Below are positions 54,079 to 64,000 of a DNA stretch of 64,000 nucleotides, one piece after another; positions within the stretch are counted from its first letter, which is position 1, and each line of letters starts with the position of its first letter. Made by a program: the position numbers and the translations under genes. The DNA comes from Poa pratensis (Eukaryota > Streptophyta > Magnoliopsida > Poales > Poaceae), in NCBI GenBank assembly GCA_947311845.1, contig CAMZMU010000096.1, positions 11,746,910-11,810,909 on the forward strand. The letters run 5' to 3'. The notes under the pieces were generated by a model. It was not told the DNA's origin, searched no databases, and saw only the letters and a program-made list of their open reading frames with translations.

Positions 54079-54973
54079 CACGGTGGGCATATTTCCCGAT
54101 CCCGAATCCCGCTTTTCCCGATCCCGAACCCGAAAATCCCGCTCACTTTTTCGGGAAGGTGATCTGATTTCCCGAAATTATTTAGGTAAATTCGGGATTG
54201 GTGTGCTGAAACCCGAACATCCCGAATATCCCGAAAAAATAGAAAAGCCCAGAGGCCCAGTGCGTGAGCAGTCGTAGAATCAGCCCATCCGAGTCACAAT
54301 CCCAGGTGCGTGCGCGGCCTCACCCTGACCTAGCTCCTCGTTCCCCGATTCTCAGTCCAGTCGCCACAGCTCGCCCACCCACCTTGGCGGCGACCATTCG
54401 AGTCACAATCCCATGGCAGCGACCACCTCCAGGCGCGGCCCCGGCGGCGGGCGGCCGATGGAGGACGGAGGTGGCGGGCAGCTTCGACGCCATGGGCATC
54501 CGCGACTCCTCGTTCCGTCGTTGAGTCGTTCATCCGCGACTTCGAGGTGGTGGGCAGCTTCGACACCTCCATCCGTGCAAGCTGCACCACCGTGGAGGAC
54601 GGCCACAACGGCAGCTTCGATGCCTCCATCCATGCAAGCTGCACCACCGTGGAGGACGGCCACGACGGTAGCTTCGACGCCTCCATCCGTGCAAGCTATA
54701 CCACCGTGGAGGACGGCCACGACGGCAGCTTCGACGCCTCCATCCGTGCAAGCTGCACCACCGTGGAGGACAGCCACGACGGCAAGCTGCACCACCGTGG
54801 AGGTCAGGCTGACATCTGAACTTCGGGAAATCCGGGATTTCCCGACCCCGATCCCGAATTGTCGGGATTCAAAATTTCTCATGTAAAATCGGGAATCGTT
54901 TTGTGAATCCCGAATTTCTTTTTTCCCGAATTTCCCGTCCCAAAATTTCGGGAAATCCCGAACGCCCACCCTG
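54079..54973. mobile_element. non-autonomous hAT-like element
   Basis: Left end CACGGTGGGC and right end GCCCACCCTG are near-perfect inverted repeats. Both sides then carry many 'tcccga/tcggga' subterminal motifs. Flanking 8-mers ATGTGTGT (54071-54078) and GTGTGTGG (54974-54981) agree at six of eight positions, consistent with an old 8-bp hAT duplication. Length 895 bp, no transposase. Confidence 0.75.
54553..54780 (+). repeat. 57-bp minisatellite, four units
   Basis: Units start at 54553, 54610, 54667 and 54724, exactly 57 bp apart, with a partial fifth at 54781. The unit is a multiple of three and open in the plus frame as a 19-residue repeat (GSFDASIRASCTTVEDGHD). No start or context supports translation. 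Confidence 0.9.
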
Positions 54974-54981
54974 GTGTGTGG

Positions 54982-55505
54982 CTTTCCTAAAACTTGTCAA
55001 AGCCTAGCAGTAGGTGTACTGTATTTCGCTCTCCTCTTTTCGTTTGCCATAATAAAGAACCAAGTGCAGTGACACATATACTTTGCTATGACCAAGCTTG
55101 CCAACATCGGGATGCTAAGCAGTATCATTATCGTAATGTAGGATCGTATCACAGTTGCAGGATCATATCATATGATAAAGATATCGAAACTGACGACCTA
55201 TGACGCAGTAATGGCTGCAGCAGATATATACAAGGTGGCACTTGAAGATGTTTACCAGAAGGCAAACACAGAAGCTGACCCTGAAAGAATGTAGAATATC
55301 ACTCACAATACTTACCTAGCAATCGACTAGAGAAATATTACATATATAAACATCATTATGTTTGAGTACTGGTAGGCGAACATATATTCACACAACTCGT
55401 ACATAAAACAAACCGGTAACATCAGTCGTTGAGATTTTCTATCGTTGTATAGCTTTGCTTTACGTTCATACTAATATTCGGTATGAGATCGCACGATATG
55501 CCGCC
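54982..55505. other. 3' flank of the CGI-58-like gene
   Basis: AT-rich. A stretch near 55030-55170 loosely resembles the PPR-flank sequence at 22340-22445. No gene seen. Confidence 0.4.
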
Positions 55506-58500
55506 TCATGCAGATATCAGGCCATCAGGAAGAGAGAGGCCCTCCTCTGCACCCCCTCCAGACAAAAATTTCCGGCATGCGTAGAAGATCGCCGAGTGGA
55601 ACCCCACAGGGTTATCTATGAACACAAAATGTCCTCCCTGCATATCCGTTGAAGTATCCGTGTCAGTACCGAAGTTTTAGCTCTTATTGTATATATTGCT
55701 AGAGGGAAACTAACCTCTGGGACTCTTATGATTTCGCAAGGAACCTTCATGTCCTTGCGTGCTTGCTGTGCCCCTTGGTATTTCATCCAATCATCATGGC
55801 CATATATGAAAGTAGTTGGCACTTTCCAATCGGACGCACTGTTGCAATTTACGGGTCAGTGAGAAAACATCACAGGTATATCACGCCTTATGTATGTGTC
55901 AGCAAGTTAATGCATCAACAAGATCATGACCTCATGTGTATTGAAAGTATGAATGAACACTGATAATACTCCACTAATACTCTATTCAAGTGAGTGGAAG
56001 ATTGACATAAATAATATGCAGATTAAACTTTGTAAGCCATAATTGGGTAAAAGAGCAGATTCGAGATCAATGATATTACAAAACTGGTATCAGAACAGAT
56101 GAGAGAATCACAGTCGAATGTTCAACTTTTTCTTATGGATCAGCTATGCTAGAATTGCAACATGTTCATGCTAACCATAGGTATATCTGAACTTAACAAA
56201 CAAAGGCTTTAAAAGAGAAAGGGAGATTATCAACTGTGCTGCGGAAGAGCATGAGAAAAAAACCCTAGCCCGTCTGCATGAGATTTGAGCGCGAACAATC
56301 AATGAAAACGGATTTCCCTCAGCCATTGAGCCCACACACCCATTTTTTGAGGTCTTAATGAATTTTTTTTGCAATTGGGTGCAGAACTGTAGATGCAGCT
56401 AGTTGCGATTTTTCATTTCCCATCATCCCACGAAGAAAGTAATGAATTGTAGATTCCCTCACTAGAGAGTGTTATGAATATGCAACTTGATACAAAAGGC
56501 CAAAGGCCATCATAATTATAACTCTAACACCCCCCTCAAATGCAAAGCGTATGCAATAGCATTGCATTTGAAGAAGTGTAAAACTAGAAAAGAAAATGAT
56601 AATCCAAAATCCGCATCTTGAGAGTGTCGTCATAGCATGAAGAGTCGTCAATAACCTGTTGAGTCAAGCCACAATCGATCGAAGGAGACCAAGAGACGGT
56701 CAGAAGAAGAGCATGTCACAAAAGATCATAGCACAAAAAGCCCAACGGCATAAGAAGCCCAACGGCAAAAGAATGTGCGTAGATCAATGACAATGCGGAC
56801 AGATGGCGCATCAGAGAAAGGCACACACCGCATCAAGAGAAGATGGGTTGTCAAAAGATGGCACATCAAGAGAAACAAGCATTGCGCACAAAATCATAGC
56901 CCAATAAAATCGGCGGCGAAACAAGCACGGCGACAAGAGAATGGGCGTAGATCCACAATGCAGACAGGTCACAGAAATCCTATAGAAAGAACCAGGACCA
57001 GAAAAGAGAAGCAGGCTGACAAAACAAAGCTATAGTGGACTCACATGACAGGAGACACACTAGAGAACAACGGAGTTGGTGGACGCAGCGGAAAATAAAG
57101 AAAGCACACACTAGACTAGGTGATAGAGCGGAGAGACTCGCGGTGGTGGCAGCGGAAGGGAGATGAAGCCAATCAAGCTCCCAAATGGCATGAGAATCAA
57201 GGCGCCGAAGGCCAGGACCAACCAGAGGTCCCATGTTGTGCTCCTGACTGTGAAGGTGGTGCTCTCAGAGCTAGAAGAGTTAGCAGCAAGACCAGCTGAA
57301 CCTGTTGAGGGAGAACCCGAAGAAGCAAGCAGACGCAGAAGTTTTACAATATCCTGCTCAGTAGAGGAGGCAACTGATGGTGTCGAAGAAGAATCACGAG
57401 TCCCGTAAGAAGTGTGCTCCATATCACACTTCTTCCTGAAGCAATCAGACTCGGGATGACCATCCCTATTGCAGTAGTCGCAATGAGTACGAGCACGAGA
57501 GCGAAGAGGCACTGGTGGAGCTGACGGCGGAGCAGGAACTCGGGCAGCAAGCACAGAGGGAACCTTAAGCAAACCAGCACCAAGAAGACGAGTCTCCTCA
57601 GCACGAAGCTCAGAAAGCACCTCCGAAATAGGAACACGGCCACGATCAAATAGTTGAGCATGTCTAGGCTCAAACTCCTGACGAAGCCGAGACAAGAACT
57701 CATGGATGCGCTGGAACTCCAAGTCTGATCTCATAGTCTGGCAACACGGGCAAGTACCACAAACAGGAGTGCGAAGTGAGTCAAGCTGGCGCCAGATAGC
57801 AGAACTCTGTGTGTAGAACTCATCAATAGTGGAGTCTCCCTGCTGAAGAGCATGCTCCTGACGAAGAACAGATAGGTAGAGTGCATCACCACAGGGCTGA
57901 TAACGCTGCCGAAGATGAGTCCACATCTCAAAAGCAGTACTAAGACTCATAAACTCATAAGCAAACTGAGGTAAAACACTACAAGTGAGGACTGCCGCAG
58001 CACAAGCATCATCATCACACCACTGAGTGTACGCAGCCAAATCATCACGATAAACGGAAAGAGCATCCGTATAATCCAATAACTGCTGGTTATAAGTAGC
58101 TTCCGCATCATCAGCATCATCAGCAGCAACCCTTGCTGCATCCCTATCGGCATCAGAAGCATCTGCGGCAAGAGCCGGTGGCGTTGGCGGGGTAGGAGCC
58201 ACAGGAAGAACTGGGCGCGGCGGACAAGAGACCTCGCCGGAAAGAAAGCCCCAGAGACGAAGACCACACATGTGAATGCGCATAAAGCCCTCGAACTCGG
58301 TGTAGTTAGTACCATAAAAAATCACGTGACAGCGAGGACGACGACATAGTGATTTTTTTTCCGCTGGATCTGGTCAACGCTGGAGCAAATCAATGGAATC
58401 AGCAACCCACGAGACCAAAGAACGACGCGACTTTAGGCAGGAATCTGAAAAACAGCCGAACCAAACCACAAGCAGCAGCACGGAGCGATAGAGGAGATCG

Positions 58501-61500
58501 GTGACGGTCAACCAATCAGCAGTAGCCAGCGACGAAGGAGATCGGAATCAGCCGGAATCCGCAGGCGGCGGCCGGGAACTTGAGCAGCGAAGCAGAGGAA
58601 ACGAGCAGGTCGGTCGAGGTGGGAATCCCGCAGCGATCGATCCCGTGGTGGTCGGTCGGGGTGCGGCAGGCCGTCCGAGGGCTCGGCGCGCCGGCGAAGC
58701 CCGGTTGGGACGGCGGCGGCGACCGGATACGCAGCAGAGGGCGTCCTGCACAGATCACCGTCCACAGAGAGCGGCGCCCGTCCGCGTGAGGGCACAGATG
58801 GCTAGGACAAGTGCCAGCGACGGCGACCTCGGGGCGGAGCAGGCAGGGACCAGCGGCCGGCGAGCAAGAGAGAGACCGGCTGCGTCGGCGGCGGCCAGAA
58901 GGGGATCGGGCTGAGCAGCGACCCGGGTGTCCTCGCGCAGGTGAGCCGCGCGACGAGAGCGACCACAGGTGCTCAGATGTAGAAGGACCCTGGCTGACAG
59001 AAGGTCAGGCGTCGGGTCCCCAAGCAAGAGAAGCGTCAGGCTGGAGAATAGCAGTACCAACATCGATCAAAGAAGACAACTGCAAAGGAACTGAGACCAA
59101 CCAAACAGCGATCTACGACAAAAGGAGACCAAAATCCATAAGGAGATCGAAAAAGAGCACAAGTTGCCTGTGCGTGGTGGGAGAAAAAAAAAAGCCTAGC
59201 TCATGATACCATGTTATGAATATGCAACTTGATACAAAAGGCCAAAGGCCATCATAATTATAACTCTAACAAGGAGAACCAAGTCAACCAACAGCTCTAT
59301 GTAGACAGATAAAAATATGTTCTCTTTATATCTTAATAAATAATGAGAGCCGTAACTAATCCACATGCTGTTATGAAGAACAGTTTGTAGAAAATAAGCA
59401 CATAGAGAGAGGAGCTGACCTCTGCAGAAGAGGTTTCCTTGCAAATGCCCCAAAGGAAAAAATATACTTTAAGCACAGTTCTCCACTAGCTTTTGCAGCT
59501 AAAGTGTGGTAAATGTAATCTTCATACATGAGAAAGCAAAAATAAGGTTCAGCTGGAAGCATCATTTAAGAAAATGGACTTACTGATGTAACGTAGCAAC
59601 GAATGTTTACCTGTCAGCAAGCTGGACTCATGTTCTGTTAATAATTCACCTGTTGAACGTGAACCAAACCTAACCGTGGTATATTTCCGAACTAAATCTG
59701 GGCCCCAAGGACCCAATCCTCTGATTAAGAAAAAAATGGATGTCAGGACATAAGGTATTAGAGCAGATTAGATTAAAAAAACTCAATTGTTTTACGAAAA
59801 AAATCAAAGCAGAAATCCCATTGCTTCCTCATTGCAGCTCTGTCTACTAAAATTCGAACATCGTACTCAATATGCATCTACTTTTCTAGAAGGAGAAATC
59901 AAGCCCTTCCAACCACTTTACTGACTGAAGCATGGTGTGGCTGTTATAAACGTCCAGCTGTGATTACGGATTCAGAGCATATGATGCCTCTGCGGAAGTC
60001 TATGGAAGCGTCAAAAAGATTTTTTTTCTATTTTTGTTAATTGTGTTACTTTGGACGTTCGGAGTTCATTGGCCGTGCTTGATTTGAAAGCAAAATAGGA
60101 GCCTAGCTTATTTTTGGAACTTCATTTACTTTTCGTAACAGAACCTTACTGGCAGGTTTGGCCTAATATGGTAATCACGGCTGGCACAAATGATTGCCAC
60201 ATAACAGTTTGATCAGTTAAGCAGAAATGGTGGATTGCTCAACTTTTGAAGGTACGTAGAGTACTGTGCCGGATTGCACCTAATTGTGAAGTAGAAAGGC
60301 TTCCATTGCCACCATGCTTTGTTTTTATATTCCAGGTAAAATGACAATACAAACAAAAGAAGCACTAGCCTAGACGTACCTCACTATTCTCTGAGGAGTA
60401 AAATTGGACTCCCATAGATGGTTCGCCAGCATGCCTTTCCATGTTGCCCGAAACTTGGTTAACCACTCAGAGCTCTGATCTGTTTCTGATGAAAAGCCAG
60501 CTGAACCAACCAAAATCAGGTGCTGCACGTGTTCAGGATGCTGAAATAAAAACATAAATCTTAGTACAATCATACGCACCGGATTGGTAGCTTCACTTGT
60601 TAAATGTATTATAGATATTACCTTTAACGCATACTTTGCCGCAACATATCCTCCGAAAGAATGACCAAGCAATATAAAATTACTGAGGTTTTTTGCTTTG
60701 CGCCATTCCTCAAATGAATCTATGAACCAAGCCTCAGTTTCTGTTTAGAAAGTTGCCCAAAGAGCAAAGATAATCATGTTACTCAATTTTTTTCAAAAAA
60801 AGTATGGACCATGAATTAAATCACAAAGCAATATGACGGAACAAATCTACGTGGATTTCTCATAGCAGCAACTGTTTCAAGAATTACCCAGAATTCAAAA
60901 GAAAGGAAGCATTTCGAGATGTTTCGCCATGAAATTAGATTCCATGGCATGCTCAAAACAGCGATAAAAGCGGCAACTGAAGGTCACCAACAGCATAATA
61001 AAACATGTAACAGTATCTTATGAAGTCACGCAACAAATAGATTATCTGTATCTAACCTTCAGTACTTTTACAGGTGAAATCAGGTCTGCTTGATCCACCC
61101 CAACTGCAAAACAGGAAAGGAAAAATTCAACACTATGCAGTGGAAAGTAACTAAAGGAACAGTATAAAACACTGTTTATCATGCATGATGCATGACACAT
61201 TTCTGTAATAGTAGGCACTCTCTTCATGTATGTATCGTCAGGCTAATTTCCGTTATCTTTTGATGAGGCGAGTACTTCCCGCAAATGTCATATAGGTCTT
61301 ATTCTCTATGTTTAGGTTCATAGATCACATAAAATCGAGAAAAGTAATAGGGGAAAAGGTAAATGCAGATGCAATTAATTCTTTTTCTTAAATCTTAACT
61401 AACACTCTATGCTAACATTCAAATTCTAACATAAACCTACATAAACATTTTTCATTCTTTGCGTAAATCTACGAAGCACCGATACGCCAGAACCCAACGT

Positions 61501-63054
61501 GTCCCCGTACCGTACGTATCCAATACTGTAATGCACAAAAATTGTTCAGATCAATGTCCCTTCTCTGCGGGTATCAACGACTGTAGTAACATTTGAGAAA
61601 CATTGAGCAAAGGAATGGAAACATAATTACTTAAATTGCGCTGAGGAATATAAGTCGCAATCCAGTCTTTTAATTTTCTTAGAGCTTACCCAAGCTGATC
61701 AATCGCAATCACCCGGAAGCGGCTTGCAAGGGCATCAAAGTTTCGAAAAAAGAAACCCTGTGAAGCACCATAACCATGGACCATGACAAGGGTGGGAGTG
61801 TTCTCCTTACTATCAAATGTCACTGTATTTATGAACCTTGGCTCGTCACTTGATGATCCGAACCATCTTACTTTTGACCCAGGTGGAGCCGAGCCAATGT
61901 TAACTTGTTCTTGGACATACCCAGTTCTGTAAAGGAAAATAGAAATATACATCACATGCTAGAACAACAAAAAGAACTCTTCTAAAACACAGAAAATGGA
62001 GACTTGAAGTATCTACTAAACTAAGCACAAAACCATGAATGTGAAGTCCCATGTCAACAACATAATACAATGCTATATCTTCGAGTGAAGAACATATCAT
62101 TATCCCTTAGGGGCATTACAGTACAGAATGGAAAGTATGTTTTGAATGCCTCCTTTGCATAAGTCATAACAGAAATATATGGCATACTTTACACGTTATT
62201 AAAAGACTCAAATGAACAAAACCAACTGCGGTCATGGACTTCCCTATGCAGAATGGGAAAATGTCAATGCTTTGTCCAAAAAAGAACCACCATCAAATAC
62301 GGCACAGGTTATATTACTGTATGACCTTGATTCCATGAAGAAACAGAGCAATAGCCCATCCACAACTAAAACCCGCGCAGCTCGTCCGATCATGTATTCA
62401 TGTCCGAACTAGTCAAATTAACTAAATCTAAACGTTTAGTTGTGCTAACGTGAACAAAGTATCCTGAGATGATCATCTCTTAGCTAAGCCAGTAACCTTC
62501 AGACCACGATTGGCTTGAGAATCAGTACTCGGCAAGATGGTTATATCCCTTAGCTACACCGACACAGCACAACTGACCGGCTGCTGCACAGCTGTAGCAA
62601 GCACTCGGCCTTGACCTCCCTCCCAACCCGTGATCAAAGGGAATGACGGCCAGAACCCTACGAGTTCAGTATTCCCAAATTTGGGCTACAGCTAGGAACT
62701 CAACCACGAATTGCCACGAATTGAGCTGGATTGGAGACAGAGAACCAGCCAATCCTCCACCCAGTAATCACCCAAACCTAAAGCACCAATCTTTAGGGTC
62801 GTTCAGTCTGATTTCTCAAGCGGATTCAGGGACAGGTTAAACTAGGGTGGAGGAGGGAAAGGTACTTACTTGAGTACGGAGAGCAGGCGCTTCTCGGCGG
62901 CGATGATGCGGTCGGTGGAGGTGGGGATCCAGCGCAGCGCGGAGGGCCACACCCGCGCCCACCTGGACCCCGCGGGCGGCGGCACCGATGACGACGCCGC
63001 CTCGGCCGCCGTGGCGGCCGCAGACGCCTGCCTCACCTCCTCGGCCGCGGCCAT
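55506..63054 (-). CDS. CGI58: CGI-58/ABHD5-like alpha/beta hydrolase
   Basis: Homologue of plant CGI-58 (ABHD4/5 family), a lipid-homeostasis protein with reported lysophosphatidic acid acyltransferase and lipase activities. Nine exons, each with GT-AG junctions in frame: 62870-63054, 61690-61926, 61057-61103, 60622-60740, 60380-60540, 59611-59720, 59420-59519, 55715-55838, 55506-55637. They total 1,215 bases, giving 404 residues. Motifs: WIPTSTDRIIAAEKRLLSVLK, VHGYGASQGFFFRNFDALASRF, WGGSSRPDF, the nucleophile elbow GHSFGG (Ser about 184), GSAGFSSE, and a C-terminal HFVFID (H-X4-D, residues 364-369). The start at 63054 has A at -3 and G at +4. An in-frame ATG at 63096 would add 14 residues. 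Intron 7 (about 3.6 kb) holds a retrotransposon. It is the only gene here with no lesion. Confidence 0.95.
56470..56529 (-). repeat. 60-bp LTR (3')
   Basis: Identical by eye to 59212-59271. Confidence 0.85.
57111..58325 (-). CDS. Copia-type gag of the TR-GAG-like element
   Basis: An uninterrupted 404-codon frame starting at 58325 (MIFYGTNYTEFEGF). It shows the Copia gag (UBN2/retrotran_gag) pattern: FMSLSTAFEMWTHLRQRY, LRQEHALQQGDSTIDEFYTQ, FLSRLRQEFEPRHAQLFDR, and a zinc knuckle CDYCNRDGHPESDC. After a Ser-rich linker it reads WLVLAFGALILM where Copia proteases have a DSGAS motif, so only a mutated protease start remains, then a stop. Protease, integrase and RT are absent. It would need enzymes from another element. 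Confidence 0.85.
   Translation of the reverse strand: MIFYGTNYTEFEGFMRIHMCGLRLWGFLSGEVSCPPRPVLPVAPTPPTPPALAADASDADRDAARVAADDADDAEATYNQQLLDYTDALSVYRDDLAAYTQWCDDDACAAAVLTCSVLPQFAYEFMSLSTAFEMWTHLRQRYQPCGDALYLSVLRQEHALQQGDSTIDEFYTQSSAIWRQLDSLRTPVCGTCPCCQTMRSDLEFQRIHEFLSRLRQEFEPRHAQLFDRGRVPISEVLSELRAEETRLLGAGLLKVPSVLAARVPAPPSAPPVPLRSRARTHCDYCNRDGHPESDCFRKKCDMEHTSYGTRDSSSTPSVASSTEQDIVKLLRLLASSGSPSTGSAGLAANSSSSESTTFTVRSTTWDLWLVLAFGALILMPFGSLIGFISLPLPPPRVSPLYHLV
59212..59271 (-). repeat. 60-bp LTR (5')
   Basis: Copy of 56470-56529, followed on the minus strand by the primer-binding site. Confidence 0.85.
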
Positions 63055-64000
63055 CCTCGTCGTCGTCGCTGCGGCGCTGGATGCAGCCCGGCGCATGCGA
63101 GGATCTCCCAGACGTCTCTGCACGGCAGCAATTTCCTCCGCGGCGGCTCTGGACTCTGGAGGTGTATTCTGTTCCGATTCGTTTCGGAGGGGATCGTGCT
63201 GGTTCTGGAATCTGGAAGAGTTCTTATGCGGAGGGCGCCCCGACCGCACGTTTGTGCAGTGCGGTGCGTGGCCTTACGTAATGGCTTGCGTCTGCGTGCC
63301 GACGCCTATGGACTGGAGCGCAAGCAAAGCGAGAGGTCAGAGGAGGAGGAAGAGCAGCAGCAGCGGCGGCCGTTGACCCTGATCGTGTGCGCGCCCGCCT
63401 TCGGGAAAGTCTCTCCGCGGCTCGCGCGTGTGCTGACGCCGACGGGTAGGCCAGGGATAGTGGTCATATTTCTTTTCACTAACCTTTGTTTCTACGATTT
63501 CTTGTGACTAGTACGTGCAACGCACGTCTATATAATGTTGGTTTTACGATTGTAGTAATTTATACCTACGCTGACGAAAATAAATCCATATGTGAAATTT
63601 ATGTGGATAAAGATGAGATTCTATATTGCCGGTTTTTCACAATTTAATTGCAGTTTATCTCCACAAACTTGTGAGACAACATTCAAATTTTGGTGTATAT
63701 TTTTTTCAAAAATCATTGTCAATCTTATTTACAGGTCAGCGGGATAAAATAGTTTTTTTTTGCGGGAAGCGGGATAAAATAGTTGAGACAGAACAACACA
63801 TTTACATGACTTTGTTCTAAGTAATATAAAAATGTGCCCTGTCAAGTCAATTCCCATATAAAACGCGTGTATTAGTATTGCACAGGGCTTACTTCTTATT
63901 TCCTCTCAAATCACAAACAATTATGTCCAAAATTTGAACCGAAACCACAAACAATACCGTCCCAGATTTTCGCTCTCATAGCTAGCGACATTCAAAGTGC
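63055..64000. promoter_or_regulatory. 5' region of the CGI-58-like gene
   Basis: The first 300 bp upstream of the start are GC-rich, consistent with leader and proximal promoter. Beyond about 63480 the sequence becomes AT-rich and nothing is recognised. No TATA box is evident. Confidence 0.4.

Larger units (their letters stand above)
56470..59271 (-). mobile_element. TR-GAG-like non-autonomous LTR retrotransposon in intron 7
   Basis: Identical 60-bp terminal direct repeats at 56470-56529 and 59212-59271 start TG and end CA. On the minus strand a primer-binding site TGGTATCATGAGC (59199-59211), close to the initiator tRNA-Met complement, abuts the 5' LTR. A polypurine tract ending GAGGGGGG (56530-56538) abuts the 3' LTR. 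Internal coding is gag only. Flanks GAGAG and AGGAG are at best a degraded duplication. Tiny LTRs as in TRIM elements plus a gag gene match the TR-GAG type. It lies in the same orientation as the host gene. Confidence 0.85.

Noticed and set aside
54264..54969. ORFs of 157-188 codons across the hAT-like element
   Set aside because: They are produced by the 57-bp repeat, which is open in more than one frame on both strands. No start context or promoter was seen.
58501..59206. Arg/Ala-rich plus-strand ORFs in intron 7
   Set aside because: They lie in the GC-rich 5' leader of the gag-only element on the opposite strand, open in several frames, with no motif.

Overview
This is a nuclear DNA window from a grass (Poaceae), most likely a large-genome Pooideae/Triticeae-type species. 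It has plant genes with GT-AG introns, grass-type transposons (CACTA, PIF/Harbinger, Stowaway-like MITEs, a Reina-like chromovirus, a Tat/Grande-like gypsy element) and deep nesting of insertions. The species is inferred from style only. No database could be searched.

Layout. 0-7 kb: an F-box gene (1002-2692, one frame break) followed by AT-rich intergenic DNA with MITEs, a fold-back element and a tRNA-derived SINE inside a Harbinger-like element. 7-19.4 kb: two eIF3G-like RRM genes in divergent orientation, both broken, separated by a structurally complete 10.6-kb CACTA transposon (7727-18366, TSD AGA). The CACTA carries a decayed TNP2 transposase, an AP2/ERF-domain gene, long hairpins, a G-rich minisatellite and an array of about 349-bp satellite repeats. 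19.3-23.9 kb: a tandem duplication of the convergent gene ends, a decayed PPR gene, a 326-bp Mutator-type MITE and a duplicated PPR 5' flank. 24.7-53.8 kb: a nest of up to five levels. A TIR-bearing DNA element holds an L1-type LINE. The LINE holds (a) a solo LTR that in turn holds a Harbinger-type element with a captured gene, and (b) a Reina-like retrotransposon whose LTR holds a very young Tat/Grande-like retrotransposon with a spliced antisense gene. 54-55 kb: a non-autonomous hAT-like element with a 57-bp minisatellite. 55.5-63.1 kb: an intact nine-exon CGI-58/ABHD5-like alpha/beta hydrolase gene on the minus strand, whose intron 7 holds a 2.8-kb gag-only retrotransposon with 60-bp LTRs.

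How it fits together. Only the CGI-58-like gene can be assembled with every splice junction in frame (404 codons plus stop). The F-box gene is one base from intact. The RRM and PPR genes look like decaying paralogues. Most of the sequence is transposon, and target-site duplications let the insertion order be read directly. The observation I rate highest is in the CACTA: it encodes an AP2/ERF DNA-binding domain, while its own subterminal repeats are dense in GCCGAC, the core bound by DREB-type AP2 proteins. That suggests an AP2-based substitute for the TnpA end-binding protein.
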